A stretch of DNA of 64,000 nucleotides from Bacteroidota bacterium (GTDB taxonomy: Bacteria; Bacteroidota; Rhodothermia; JANXDC01), in the NCBI GenBank assembly GCA_025998875.1, contig AP024675.1, positions 1,058,501 through 1,122,500 on the forward strand, given 5' to 3'. The translations under genes and the position numbers were made by a program. Positions 9,024 to 18,738 of this stretch are shown piece by piece (within the stretch, counting starts at the first letter, position 1; each line of letters begins with the position of its first letter). Below the pieces are notes generated by a model that saw only the letters and a list, made by a program, of their open reading frames with translations, did not search any database and was not told the DNA's origin.

Positions 9024-9083
9024 GAACTTCCCCCGCGTGGAGATCGTTTCCTTGAGCGGGTTTTTCCCGGACAGAGGCGGGCT

Positions 9084-9302
9084 ATGGTGGAGCATGTGGC
9101 CAGAGCCCTGGTTGTCATGGGTCTGGTGCTTGTGGGGCTGGGGGCCCTCATCTGGCTTGGGGGGCGCTTGCCCTGGCTGGGCAACCTGCCCGGGGATATT
9201 CATATTGAGCGACCCGGCTGGCGGATATCCATTTTGCTGGGCACCTCGCTCCTGCTCAGCCTGCTTCTTACGGTGCTGATGCATATCCTGGGGCGGCGCT
9301 GA
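9084..9302 (+). CDS. DUF2905 small membrane protein
   Basis: A 72-residue protein with two hydrophobic segments flanking the conserved centre GGRLPWLGNLPGDIHIER, the hallmark of DUF2905. The C-terminal segment ISILLGTSLLLSLLLTVL is the second membrane helix. Function is unknown in the family. It lies between merA and the suf operon, 60 bases after merA. Confidence 0.85.
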   Translation: MVEHVARALVVMGLVLVGLGALIWLGGRLPWLGNLPGDIHIERPGWRISILLGTSLLLSLLLTVLMHILGRR

Positions 9303-9304
9303 GA

Positions 9305-9338
9305 TTTTGCCGCTTATTCTGGACATTGTCTAAATTTG
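9305..9338 (+). promoter_or_regulatory. candidate Bacteroidota-type promoter of the suf operon
   Basis: TTTTG at 9305-9309 and TAAATTTG at 9331-9338 match the -33 (TTTG) and -7 (TAnnTTTG) elements with a 21-base gap. The site lies 85 bases before sufC. Confidence 0.55.
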
Positions 9339-9422
9339 ACTTTGAGGCCTTTGTGCGTGCTTCTTGCGTATCAGGGAAAAATCAGACCGGAAAGATCCGA
9401 AAAAGAAGGAGGTCCTGTGTCC

Positions 9423-10193
9423 ATGGCTGATCTGGAAATCCGCGATCTGCGCGTTGCCGTAGAGGGGAACGAGATCCTCAAGGGGGTGAATCTGGCCGTA
9501 AACAAGGGGGAAATTCATGCTCTTATGGGGCCCAATGGTTCGGGCAAAAGCACCCTGGCCTACGCCCTGATGGGGCATCCATTTTACGAGATAACGGGGG
9601 GTGAGGTCTGGTTCAAGGGGCAGAACATCCTGGAACTGGAGCCTGATGAAAGGGCTCGATTGGGGCTGTTTCTGGCCTTTCAGTATCCGCAGGAGATTCC
9701 CGGGGTGACGGTTTCGAAGTTTCTGCGCGCAGCCGTCAACGCCCGTCGGCAGGCGATGGGGCTTGAGCCCTACGGGCCCTATGAGTTTGGGCTTATCCTC
9801 AACGAGAAGATGGAGCGTCTGCGCATCGATCCCTCCTTTGCCTTTCGGGCGCTCAATGAGGGCTTTTCCGGCGGCGAGAAGAAGCGCATGGAGATCCTGC
9901 AGATGAGCCTGTTGGAGCCCGAGATGGCCGTTTTGGATGAGACGGATTCCGGGTTGGACATCGATGCGTTGCGTATCGTAGCCGATGGGGTCAACAGCCT
10001 GGTCGGGCCCAATATGGGCGTGCTGGTGATCACGCACTATCAGCGCTTGCTCAATTACATCCAGCCCCATTTCGTGCACGTGCTCATGGATGGTCGTATT
10101 GTGCGCTCCGGCGGCCCCGAGCTGGCCCTGGAGCTGGAGGCGCGCGGATACGACTGGCTGCGGGCGGAGCTGGAGTCCACCGCAACGGCTTAA
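9423..10193 (+). CDS. sufC: Fe-S cluster assembly ATPase SufC
   Basis: A 256-residue ABC-type ATPase that drives the SufBCD scaffold. Walker A is GPNGSGKST, the signature is [13 protein letters not shown] and Walker B is [14 protein letters not shown], all typical of SufC. I start at the ATG at 9423 with AAGGAGG ending 10 bases before it; a GTG 6 bases upstream is in frame but too close to the ribosome site. It is the first gene of sufC-sufB-sufD-sufS-sufU. Confidence 0.96.
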   Translation: MADLEIRDLRVAVEGNEILKGVNLAVNKGEIHALMGPNGSGKSTLAYALMGHPFYEITGGEVWFKGQNILELEPDERARLGLFLAFQYPQEIPGVTVSKFLRAAVNARRQAMGLEPYGPYEFGLILNEKMERLRIDPSFAFRALNEGFSGGEKKRMEILQMSLLEPEMAVLDETDSGLDIDALRIVADGVNSLVGPNMGVLVITHYQRLLNYIQPHFVHVLMDGRIVRSGGPELALELEARGYDWLRAELESTATA

Positions 10194-10211
10194 ACAGAAG
10201 GGGTTCCGGTT

Positions 10212-11624
10212 ATGGAAGAGACGAAGGTTCTGGAGACGCTGCGAGACGATTACGCCGAGCGTTACGGCTTTCGGGATGAGGCCACCTATCTCTATGAGAC
10301 CCCGCGGGGGCTTTCCCGGCGCGTGGTCGAGGAGATCTCGGCGATCAAAAACGAGCCGGAGTGGATGCGGCAGTTCCGGCTCCGGGCCTATGAGATCTTC
10401 TTGAAGAAGCCCATGCCCACCTGGGGTGCGGATCTGTCCGGGGTGGATTTTGATCGGATCGTTTACTATGCCCGGCCCACGGATCGGCCGGCTCGTTCCT
10501 GGGATGAGGTGCCCGAGTACATCAAGCGCACCTTCGAGCGGCTGGGTATCCCGGAGGCGGAGCGCAAGTTCCTGGCCGGTGTCGAGGCCCAGTACGATTC
10601 GGAGTCCGTGTACTCGAACGTGCGCGAAGATCTGGCCCGTATGGGGGTGATCTTCTGCTCCACGGACGAGGCCGTGCAGAAGTATCCGGATCTGGTGCGC
10701 GAGTACATCGGCACCGTGGTCTCGATTGCCGATAACAAGTTCGCCGCGCTGAACTCCGCGGTCTGGTCCGGGGGTACATTCATCTATGTGCCGCCGGGCG
10801 TGCGGGTGGAGTATCCCCTGCAGGCTTATTTCCGGATTAACCGGGAGGCCATGGGGCAGTTCGAGCGCACACTCATCATCGCCGATGAGGGCGCTTTTGT
10901 GCATTACGTCGAGGGATGCACGGCGCCCATCTATACGGAGGATTCCCTGCATGCCGCCGTGGTGGAGATCATCGTCAAGCGCGGGGCGCGCGTGCGGTAT
11001 ACGACCATTCAGAACTGGTCGAACAACGTCTATAACCTGGTCACCAAGCGCGCCTTTGCCTACGAAGAGGCCACCATGGAGTGGGTCGACTGCAACATTG
11101 GCTCCAAGGTCACGATGAAATATCCGGCCGTCTACCTGCTCGGCAGGGGCGCTCACGGGGAGGTGCTCTCTATGGCCTTTGCCGGAGATGGGCAGCATCA
11201 GGATACAGGAGCCAAGATGATCCATCGGGCTCCGTATACGACCTCGCTGGTGCAGTCGAAGTCCATCTCCAAAGGCACCGGACGGGCCAGCTATCGCGGG
11301 TTGCTCAAGGTCTACCCGGGTGCCGAGCATGTCAAAGCCAATGTTTCCTGCGATGCGCTTCTGCTGCACGACGTATCCAGGACGGACACCTACCCCACGA
11401 TGGAGATTCAGGAGCAGAACGTCCACATCGGCCATGAGGCCACGGTCTCCAAGGTGGGCGATGAGCAGATCTTCTACCTCATGAGTCGCGGGCTTTCCGA
11501 AGAAGAAGCCATCACGATGATCGTAAACGGCTTCATCGAGCCCATTGTCAAGGAGCTGCCCATGGAGTATGCCGTGGAGATGAATCGCCTGATCGCCCTG
11601 GAGATGGAGGGTTCGGTCGGTTAA
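10212..11624 (+). CDS. sufB: Fe-S cluster scaffold protein SufB
   Basis: A 470-residue SufB with the family blocks [42 protein letters not shown] and [15 protein letters not shown]. The conserved C-terminal cysteine region appears in [12 protein letters not shown], followed by the [11 protein letters not shown] segment. SufB forms the SufBC2D complex on which clusters are built. It lies 18 bases after sufC. Confidence 0.96.
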   Translation: MEETKVLETLRDDYAERYGFRDEATYLYETPRGLSRRVVEEISAIKNEPEWMRQFRLRAYEIFLKKPMPTWGADLSGVDFDRIVYYARPTDRPARSWDEVPEYIKRTFERLGIPEAERKFLAGVEAQYDSESVYSNVREDLARMGVIFCSTDEAVQKYPDLVREYIGTVVSIADNKFAALNSAVWSGGTFIYVPPGVRVEYPLQAYFRINREAMGQFERTLIIADEGAFVHYVEGCTAPIYTEDSLHAAVVEIIVKRGARVRYTTIQNWSNNVYNLVTKRAFAYEEATMEWVDCNIGSKVTMKYPAVYLLGRGAHGEVLSMAFAGDGQHQDTGAKMIHRAPYTTSLVQSKSISKGTGRASYRGLLKVYPGAEHVKANVSCDALLLHDVSRTDTYPTMEIQEQNVHIGHEATVSKVGDEQIFYLMSRGLSEEEAITMIVNGFIEPIVKELPMEYAVEMNRLIALEMEGSVG

Positions 11625-11648
11625 GGGCAGGAAAACAAGGAGCGTGAT

Positions 11649-12914
11649 ATGGCAGAACTGACCTTGCAAAAACGCGCGCCCGAGGCCGAGGCGCTGCGGG
11701 CGCTTTCTGAACGCCTCGGCGATCCGGACTGGCTGCGCCGGTTGCGTCGGCAGGCTTTCGAGGCGCTTGACGGGTTGCCTTTTCCGCAACCCCGGAGTCG
11801 GCGTCTGGATCTGGACTGGCGCGCCTTCGAGGTGCTCTTGCCTGAAGAGGCGCCCCGCATGGAGGGCCGTCGGGCCCGGCTGCAGTTGCGCAATGGGGTT
11901 CCGGTAGCGGAAGGGGGGGCGGAGCTGCCTGAGGGGGTTGTGGTGCTCGATCTGGAGACGGCCCTGGAGCGCATGCCTGATCTGCTGGAGCGCTACCTGC
12001 ATCAGGCGGTCCGATTTGACACAGATCAGATGACCGCGCTGAATGCGGCCTTTCGGATGGGGGGCGTAATCATCTACGTGCCCGAGGGCGTGGAGGTGTC
12101 GGAGCCCATCGTGCTCCAGCAGGAGCTCACGGAATCGGGCGTGGCCTTCTTCCCCTACACCCTGCTGATTGCCGCCCCGGGTTCGCGGCTTACCGTCATC
12201 GATGAGCTCGGCGGGCCCACGCTCGATCGCCCCGCGCTGACTTCCGGCGTAGTCGAGCTGTATGCGGAGTCCGGCAGCGTCGTTCAGTATGTGGCCGTAC
12301 AGCGCTGGGGTTCGCATGTAGTGGATTTCACCACCCGTGCGCTACATGCCCGTCGGGACGCGGCGGTGCGCTGGGTCAACGTATCCCTGGGAGCCCGCCT
12401 GAGTCGGGCCGTTATCCGCGCCCACCTGCTCGAGCCCGGCGTGGCGGCCGATCTGCTGGGCCTCTATATCGTCGACGGGGACCGCTACATTGAGCATGAT
12501 ACGCTGCAGGATCATATAGCCCCGCACACGACGAGCGATCTGCTCTACAAGGGTGTCTTGCGCGACAGCGCCCTGTCCGTCTACAGCGGGCTGATCCGCG
12601 TCCATCACGGGGCGCAGCGGAGCAACGCCTATCAGGCTAATCGGAATCTGCTCCTGAGCCGGCAGGCCCGGGCCGATTCCATCCCCATGCTGGAGATCGA
12701 GGCCAACGACGTGCGCTGCACGCACGGAGCCAGTCTGGGGCCGGTCGACGAGGAGCACCTGTTCTACCTCATGGCCCGAGGGTTGAGCCGCTCGGAGGCC
12801 GAACACCTCATCGTGCTGGGCTTCCTTCAGGAGGTGCTCGAACGTATTCCGGTCGAACGCGTCCGGGAAGAGATCTTGGAGGATCTGGAGGCGATCCTTT
12901 TTCCGGCCGGATGA
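11649..12914 (+). CDS. sufD: Fe-S cluster assembly protein SufD
   Basis: A 421-residue SufB/SufD-fold protein and partner of SufB. Its beta-helix region is visible through VVDFTTRALHARRDAAVRWV, DTLQDHIAPHTTSDLLYKGVL and the conserved C-terminal THGASLGPVDEEHLFYLMARG. It follows sufB by 24 bases and ends just before a terminator-like hairpin. Confidence 0.94.
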   Translation: MAELTLQKRAPEAEALRALSERLGDPDWLRRLRRQAFEALDGLPFPQPRSRRLDLDWRAFEVLLPEEAPRMEGRRARLQLRNGVPVAEGGAELPEGVVVLDLETALERMPDLLERYLHQAVRFDTDQMTALNAAFRMGGVIIYVPEGVEVSEPIVLQQELTESGVAFFPYTLLIAAPGSRLTVIDELGGPTLDRPALTSGVVELYAESGSVVQYVAVQRWGSHVVDFTTRALHARRDAAVRWVNVSLGARLSRAVIRAHLLEPGVAADLLGLYIVDGDRYIEHDTLQDHIAPHTTSDLLYKGVLRDSALSVYSGLIRVHHGAQRSNAYQANRNLLLSRQARADSIPMLEIEANDVRCTHGASLGPVDEEHLFYLMARGLSRSEAEHLIVLGFLQEVLERIPVERVREEILEDLEAILFPAG

Positions 12915-12938
12915 GTATGTCCCGCAAGATGGCCATCA

Positions 12939-12971
12939 GGGGTGCAGGCTCAGAGGCGCTGCACCCCTTTT
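12939..12971 (+). terminator. terminator-like hairpin between sufD and sufS
   Basis: GGGGTGCAG (12939-12947) pairs perfectly with CTGCACCCC (12959-12967) and is followed by TTTTGTT. It lies inside the suf gene series, so it may attenuate transcription into sufS and sufU rather than end the operon. Confidence 0.65.
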
Positions 12972-12989
12972 GTTCAAGGAGGCCACGTT

Positions 12990-14243
12990 ATGTTCGATGT
13001 GGACAAGATCCGGGGGGATTTTCCCCTGCTGAGCCAGTCCCCGCAGGGAAGGCGGCTGGTCTATCTGGATAATGCGGCCACGACGCAGAAACCCGCGGTG
13101 GTGATAGAGGCTATCGGCCGCTTCTATGAAACCTGCAACGCCAACGTACATCGGGGCGCCTATGCGCTGGCCGAAGCGGCCACGGAGGCCTATGAGCGCG
13201 CACGCCGTCGGGTGGCCCGGTTTCTGCATGCCCCCGGACCAGAGGGGATCATTTTCACCCGCAACGCCACGGAGGCCATCAACCTGGTGGCCTACAGCTG
13301 GGGGCTGTCTCAGCTCAAGCCTGGCGATGAGATCCTGCTTACGGAGATGGAGCATCACTCCAATCTGGTCCCCTGGCACCTGGTGGCCGCCCGCACCGGA
13401 GCCCGTATTCGGGCCGTTCCCCTTCGGGAGGACTACGAGCTGGATCTGGAGGCCTTCTATCGGCTGCTCTCTGCCCGTACGCGCTTGGTGGCGCTCGTAC
13501 ACGTTTCCAACGTGCTCGGCACGATCAACCCGGTTCGTGAGTTCGTCCAAGCAGCCCATGATCTGGGGGCTCTGGTCCTGGTTGATGGGGCGCAGGCGGT
13601 GCCCCATATGCCCGTGGATGTACAGGAACTGGGGGTGGATTTCTATGCTTTTTCCGGACATAAGATCTGCGGCCCCACGGGTATCGGGGTGCTCTACGGA
13701 CGTCCGGAGCTTCTAGAAGCCATGCCGCCTTTTCTGGGCGGAGGGGATATGATCAACGAGGTCTGGGTAGATCGATCCACGTATGCCGAACTGCCCCACA
13801 AGTTCGAGGCGGGCACGCCGCACCTGGCCGGCGCTGTGGGGCTGGAGGTGGCCCTGGACTACGTGGAGGGCATCGGATTGGATCGGATCGGCGCCTGGTC
13901 TCGGAGGCTGGCCGATCGGGCCGCGCGCGAACTGAGCTCGATCCCCGGTGTCCGGGTATACCGACCCCGAGAGGGAAGCGGTGTGGTTTCCTTTACCCTG
14001 GCCGGCGTGCATGCCCATGATCTGGCTACCGTGTTGGATGCCGAGGGGGTAGCTATTCGGGCCGGTCATCACTGCGCCCAACCCCTCATGCGCCGGCTGG
14101 GCCTGCAGGCCACCGCGCGCGCCAGCTTTTACCTGTACAACACCGAAGAGGAGGTCGAGGCGCTGCTGGAAGCCGTACGCAAGGCGGCCCGGCTTTTTGC
14201 TCCCCTGGTGGAGAGGGCGATCCGATCGCCCGTGCAGGGGTAG
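12990..14243 (+). CDS. sufS: cysteine desulfurase SufS
   Basis: A 417-residue PLP enzyme that takes sulfur from cysteine for cluster assembly. The PLP-lysine is in FSGHKICGPTGIG, the PLP-pocket histidine in EMEHHSNLVPW, and the active cysteine in RAGHHCAQPLMRRLG. The ATG at 12990 (MFDVDKIRGDFPLL) has AAGGAGG 7 bases before it; earlier in-frame codons lie in the hairpin. SufU follows, consistent with the SufS-SufU pairing that needs no SufE. Confidence 0.95.
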   Translation: MFDVDKIRGDFPLLSQSPQGRRLVYLDNAATTQKPAVVIEAIGRFYETCNANVHRGAYALAEAATEAYERARRRVARFLHAPGPEGIIFTRNATEAINLVAYSWGLSQLKPGDEILLTEMEHHSNLVPWHLVAARTGARIRAVPLREDYELDLEAFYRLLSARTRLVALVHVSNVLGTINPVREFVQAAHDLGALVLVDGAQAVPHMPVDVQELGVDFYAFSGHKICGPTGIGVLYGRPELLEAMPPFLGGGDMINEVWVDRSTYAELPHKFEAGTPHLAGAVGLEVALDYVEGIGLDRIGAWSRRLADRAARELSSIPGVRVYRPREGSGVVSFTLAGVHAHDLATVLDAEGVAIRAGHHCAQPLMRRLGLQATARASFYLYNTEEEVEALLEAVRKAARLFAPLVERAIRSPVQG

Positions 14244-14291
14244 CGATCGAGCCGGAAATCACGTACCTTCTGGCAAAGATGCGTTGCGAAT

Positions 14292-14753
14292 ATGGATGCA
14301 CTTGGAGAGCTGTACTCGGAGCTGATTCTGGAGCACTACACCCACCCCCGCAACTACGGAGATCTGCCCGGGGCCGATCGGGTGGAGGAGGGATACAACC
14401 AGTCCTGCGGGGATCGAGTTGTGCTTTTGCTCAAATTGCGCGACGGGCGCATTGAAGATATACGTTTCCGTGGCTATGGGTGTGCCATCTCGATAGCCTC
14501 CGCCTCGCTGATGACCGAGCATCTCAAGGGACGTACGATACAGGAGGCCCGGGCGTTTGCGCAGGAGTTCAAGGATTTTGTCACCGGTAAGCGGGAGAAG
14601 CTCTCCCCGACCCTGGGTCCGCTTGTGCTCTTCCGAGGGGTCGGGCGCTTCCCCATGCGCGTCAAATGCGCCACGTTGCCCTGGCATACCCTTTCCCTGG
14701 CCCTGGAGGAGAAGAACGCCTCTCAGGAGGAGGAGGAGAAGGAGATCACGTGA
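14292..14753 (+). CDS. sufU: SufU-type sulfur-transfer protein
   Basis: A 153-residue IscU-fold protein with the three ligand cysteines in NQSCGDRV, GYGCAIS and RVKCATLPW. The extra stretch between the second and third cysteine is typical of SufU, which exchanges zinc ligands with SufS and accepts its persulfide sulfur. The acidic tail (EEEEKE) is unremarkable. It is the last recognisable suf gene, 48 bases after sufS. Confidence 0.92.
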   Translation: MDALGELYSELILEHYTHPRNYGDLPGADRVEEGYNQSCGDRVVLLLKLRDGRIEDIRFRGYGCAISIASASLMTEHLKGRTIQEARAFAQEFKDFVTGKREKLSPTLGPLVLFRGVGRFPMRVKCATLPWHTLSLALEEKNASQEEEEKEIT

Positions 14754-14757
14754 GCCC

Positions 14758-15147
14758 GTGTGTGCCTCCTACGCCAGCCCAGCCTGCCGGGCGCTTGCCG
14801 TGCTCGGGATACTTATTGGCGCCTGTCAGGGGTCCGTTCCTCCGCCCGTTTCTTCAGAGGGACTGGCCCCGGGCCATTGTCGGGTGCTGGCAGAGGTCGA
14901 AGAGCTCCGTTCGGGGGGAACGCAGGGGGGCCTAGAGGTTATCCTGCGTCTGGAGCGTGTGCTAGGGTACGGCGTTGCCTTTCCTGCGCCGCTTCCCCGG
15001 CACGCAAGCCTGCTTCTGTTCTGGTCCGATACCCTCCCTCGCCCCCGGGTAGGGGAGCGCTGGGAGCTGGAGCTGGAGGCCGTGCAGGATGGGATCTCGG
15101 AGAGGGGAACGGGATCGTATCGCATGCGGAAAGCCAGGAGGCGATAG
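14758..15147 (+). CDS. small lipoprotein, unknown function
   Basis: A 129-residue frame from the GTG at 14758. It has a hydrophobic N-terminus ending in the lipobox LIGAC, so it is probably lipid-anchored. The rest contains ELELEAVQDG and a basic C-terminus (YRMRKARRR) with no recognised domain. The stop overlaps the leader of the next gene: only one base separates it from the ATG at 15149, which suggests coupling to the secreted propeller protein. GTG is chosen because it places the lipobox at the correct distance; the frame is open upstream inside sufU. Confidence 0.6.
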   Translation: MCASYASPACRALAVLGILIGACQGSVPPPVSSEGLAPGHCRVLAEVEELRSGGTQGGLEVILRLERVLGYGVAFPAPLPRHASLLLFWSDTLPRPRVGERWELELEAVQDGISERGTGSYRMRKARRR

Positions 15148-15148
15148 G

Positions 15149-18100
15149 ATGCATCGCCTTTCAGCGAGAAACCGGCTAATGGGGTTCCTGTTGCTTGTGG
15201 GGCTGGGGCTCCTGGCTCGGTCCGATGCCTCGATGCCTCCTCCGCTACCCCGCCCTCCCGCTCGAGAGGGCTGGTCTGAGGACCCCGAGGCGCGCGCCCG
15301 CTGGGAGTGGATGCGTTTGCGCAATCCGCGCACGGGTCGCATTCCTTATGGGATCCGGGCCCGGGAACTGGCTTTTGTGGCCGGAATCGAGCAGGCAACC
15401 TCCCTGCGCAAATATCCCCTGCTGCTGGAGGCCTCCTGGATGAGCCATGGGCCGGTGCATATCGGGGGGCGCACTCGCGCCCTGGCCATCGATCGCACAG
15501 ACGAAACCGTGCTCCTGGCCGGAGGAGTATCGGGCGGTATGTGGCGCTCCATAGATGGGGGACAGAGCTGGATCAAAACCACCAACCCCTCGGATCTGCA
15601 CAGCGTGACCTGTCTGGTGCAGGATCCGCGTCCCGGCAAAACCCACATCTGGTATTACGGCACCGGAGAGCTTTCCGGCAACTCGGCCCGCGGGGGAGGG
15701 GCGCCGTACCGGGGAGACGGAATCTATCGCTCCACCGACGGCGGGCGCACCTGGCAGGTGCTGCCCAGCACGGCCACCGCCCGGCCTCAGCAGTTCGATC
15801 AGCCCTTCGATTACGTCTGGAATCTGGCCGTAGATCCCTCCAACCTGGCCCAGGACGAGCTCTACGCGGCCACATATGGACGGATTTTTCGCTCCACCGA
15901 CGGGGGACGCTCCTGGACAGCCGTGCTGGGCGCACAGGAGCCAGCCTCGCTCTTTACGGATGTGGCGCTTACGCCCTCCGGAGTGGTCTACGCCACCCTG
16001 AGCGCCGCCTCCAGTTCGCCGCTGGCCGTGAGCCCCTCGCGGGGCATATGGCGTTCTCCGGATGGGGTGAACTGGACAAATATCACCCCTCCGGGGTGGC
16101 CTGCGAATTACCGGCGGATCGTGATCGGGATCGCCCCTTCGAATCCCCGCGTGGTCTATTTCCTGGCCGAAACACCCGGATCGGGCACGAACGGGCATAG
16201 CCTCTGGAAGTACACCTATCTTTCCGGAGATGGCAGCGGATCCGGAGGACAATGGGAAAATCGCTCGGCTAATCTGCCCCGCAATTTCGACTCCCAGGGA
16301 AGCTACGATCTGGTTATCGCCGTCAAGCCGGATGAGGAAAATGTGGTCTTCATCGGGGGCACGAACCTGTATCGCTCTCTTACGGGTTTTGCCGAGCCCA
16401 ACAGCTTCACCCACATCGGCGGATATCACCCCTCCGGATCGGGCCTGTATCCCAACCATCATCCCGATCAGCATGCGCTTGTTTTCCTCCCCTCCAATCC
16501 TCGCGTGCTCTATACGGGATCCGATGGCGGGGTACACCGGACCAACGACTGCCTGGCCCCCACGGTCCGGTGGATCTCGCTCAACAACGGCTACATTACC
16601 ACGCAGTTCTATTCCGTGGCCGTCCATCCCCGTGCCGGGGAGGCTCTCCTCATGGGAGGGATGCAGGATAACGGCACCTGGGCTACGAGCTCATTCGATG
16701 GGCAGATGCCCTGGACAGAAGTCCTCGGAGGCGATGGAGGCTATTGCGCCATCTCCCGGGACGGGCGTTCGCGCTACGTATCGGCGCAGAACGGGCTTAC
16801 GTATCGAATCGTATACGATGCCTCCGGGCGGGAGACGGGCTGGACGCGCATCGATCCCGCCGGCGGGTCCGGATACCTGTTCATCAATCCCTTCGCCTTG
16901 GATCCGGAGGACGATCGGGTGCTGTATTTTGCCGGCGGGCAACTGCTGTGGCGCAACTCGGATGTGACGGCTATTCCTCTGTTTCGCAACGAGCCGGCGT
17001 TCACGAACTGGACGGCGCTGGAGGCCACCTGGGTATCCGATGGGGTAATCACGGCCCTGGCTATCAGCCGCAACCCCGCCAACCGGGTCTATTACGGAAC
17101 CAGCACGGGACGGGTGTTTCGACTCGATCGGGCTCAGGATCCCGCATCCCGGCCCGTGGAGATCACGGCTCCGGACTTTCCCGTCGGGGCCTACGTCAGC
17201 GCCCTGGCCCCGGATCCGGAGAATGGGGACCGACTACTGGTGGTCTTTTCCAACTACGAGGTCAGAAGCCTGTTTTTCACCGCCGATGGGGGGCGCAGCT
17301 GGGTGGATGTATCCGGCAACCTGGAGCAATACCCCGATGGATCTGGCGACGGGCCCTCGGTGCGCTGGGCGCTGATCGCGCGCCGACAGGGACGTCCCTA
17401 CTATCTGGTCGGCGCGAGCACCGGTCTCTATAGCGCCGATACGCTCAGCGCGCAGACGCGCTGGCGCCAGGAGGGGATCCGAACGATCGGCAACGTGGTC
17501 GTAAGCATGCTCGCCGCGCGCACGGAAGACGGCCTTGTGGCCGTGGCCACCCACGGAAACGGCATCTATACGGCGTATCTGGATCCGGGCCCTATGCTGT
17601 CCGCTCCGGAGATTCTGGGGCCCGTATCCGGTTCTGCAGGGCATCAGGCGCAGGTGGAGCTGCGCTGGAGTGAGGTGCCGGGGGCTTTGGGATATGAGCT
17701 TCAGGTCGCTCTGGAGCCCACGTTTCTTGCCCCCACGATCAGCCAGGCGGGCGTGCAACAGCCTCGCTTTCTGCTCACCGGGCTACGCCATTTTACCACC
17801 TATTTCTGGCGTGTGCGGGCGGTGGGCACACAGGGGCCGGGGCTATGGTCCGCTGTGGCCACCTTCACCACCCAGGTAGGTCCGCCGACCCTGGCCAGCC
17901 CTGCTACGGGAGCCGGGGCGGTGCCGCTTCCGGTAGTCCTATCCTGGATGCCCACCCCCGGAGGGGTGCGCTATGAAGTGCAGCTGGCTGGCGATCCGGA
18001 TTTTCGCCTCCCCCTCTGGCAGGACAGCCTGCTTACAACAACCTCGGTCTCCGTCCCCGGGCTTTCGTACAACGCGGAGTACTTCTGGCGCGTGCGGGCC

Positions 18101-18733
18101 CGTTCCGGATCGGGCCCCGGACCCTGGTCTGCGGTGGGGCGCTTTCGCACCCAGCTTGCCCCTCCGAGCTGGCAGACGCCCGCTGAATCGGCCTCCGTGC
18201 AGGATCCCCGTCAACCCCTGCAGTGGAGTCCGGTCGTAGGCGCGGTGCGCTACGAGTTGGAAATCGCCCGGGATTCGACCTTTGCCTTCCGGCTACAGGT
18301 CCTGTTCCCGACGACCCCGAGCTGGCAACTGGCCGGGCTTACCTACGGGTTGCGGTACTACAGCCGGGTACGCGCCATCAGCTCCTCCGGACCCGGCGCA
18401 TGGTCCGAAGTCCGCGTCTTCCGGCTTTTAGCGCCCCCTGTCCTGGCTCCGGAGGCAGAGGGCAGGCCGGCCGATTACGGGGTGGCGTCCGTTTTTCCCA
18501 ACCCCTTCCGGGATTACGCCGTCGTGCGTTTCGGGCTGCCCCGAAAGAGCACGATCCGGCTGGAGCTGTTTGATAGCACGGGTCGGCTGGTGGGGATCCT
18601 GGCCGAGGGCGCCTACGAGGCCGGTTACTACCAGGTGGGCCTGCCGGGATCCGGGCTGGCCGCGGGATTGTACTGGGTTCGGCTCCGCACTCCTGAAGCC
18701 GTTCGTCTGCAGAAACTCCTGCGCATGCCGTAG
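15149..18733 (+). CDS. secreted Asp-box beta-propeller, FN3-repeat, T9SS cargo protein
   Basis: A 1194-residue exported protein. After a signal peptide (GFLLLVGLGLLA), a propeller region of about 700 residues contains repeated Asp-boxes such as SIDGGQSW, STDGGRTW, STDGGRSW and TADGGRSW, as in VPS10/sortilin-like and sialidase-type propellers. About residues 814-1094 form three fibronectin type III repeats, each ending in a YFWRVRA- or YYSRVRA-like strand. The C-terminus, from SVFPNPFRDYAVVRF on, is a T9SS type A sorting domain. No catalytic residues can be identified. The ATG at 15149 has AGGAGG 9 bases upstream. Likely surface-attached or released; function unknown. Confidence 0.85.
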   Translation: MHRLSARNRLMGFLLLVGLGLLARSDASMPPPLPRPPAREGWSEDPEARARWEWMRLRNPRTGRIPYGIRARELAFVAGIEQATSLRKYPLLLEASWMSHGPVHIGGRTRALAIDRTDETVLLAGGVSGGMWRSIDGGQSWIKTTNPSDLHSVTCLVQDPRPGKTHIWYYGTGELSGNSARGGGAPYRGDGIYRSTDGGRTWQVLPSTATARPQQFDQPFDYVWNLAVDPSNLAQDELYAATYGRIFRSTDGGRSWTAVLGAQEPASLFTDVALTPSGVVYATLSAASSSPLAVSPSRGIWRSPDGVNWTNITPPGWPANYRRIVIGIAPSNPRVVYFLAETPGSGTNGHSLWKYTYLSGDGSGSGGQWENRSANLPRNFDSQGSYDLVIAVKPDEENVVFIGGTNLYRSLTGFAEPNSFTHIGGYHPSGSGLYPNHHPDQHALVFLPSNPRVLYTGSDGGVHRTNDCLAPTVRWISLNNGYITTQFYSVAVHPRAGEALLMGGMQDNGTWATSSFDGQMPWTEVLGGDGGYCAISRDGRSRYVSAQNGLTYRIVYDASGRETGWTRIDPAGGSGYLFINPFALDPEDDRVLYFAGGQLLWRNSDVTAIPLFRNEPAFTNWTALEATWVSDGVITALAISRNPANRVYYGTSTGRVFRLDRAQDPASRPVEITAPDFPVGAYVSALAPDPENGDRLLVVFSNYEVRSLFFTADGGRSWVDVSGNLEQYPDGSGDGPSVRWALIARRQGRPYYLVGASTGLYSADTLSAQTRWRQEGIRTIGNVVVSMLAARTEDGLVAVATHGNGIYTAYLDPGPMLSAPEILGPVSGSAGHQAQVELRWSEVPGALGYELQVALEPTFLAPTISQAGVQQPRFLLTGLRHFTTYFWRVRAVGTQGPGLWSAVATFTTQVGPPTLASPATGAGAVPLPVVLSWMPTPGGVRYEVQLAGDPDFRLPLWQDSLLTTTSVSVPGLSYNAEYFWRVRARSGSGPGPWSAVGRFRTQLAPPSWQTPAESASVQDPRQPLQWSPVVGAVRYELEIARDSTFAFRLQVLFPTTPSWQLAGLTYGLRYYSRVRAISSSGPGAWSEVRVFRLLAPPVLAPEAEGRPADYGVASVFPNPFRDYAVVRFGLPRKSTIRLELFDSTGRLVGILAEGAYEAGYYQVGLPGSGLAAGLYWVRLRTPEAVRLQKLLRMP

Positions 18734-18738
18734 ACGCG

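Noticed and set aside
9330..12317. A 995-codon minus-strand frame opposite sufC, sufB and sufD
   Set aside because: It is the antisense of three conserved Suf genes, rich in His and Gln with no domain; a GC-driven shadow.
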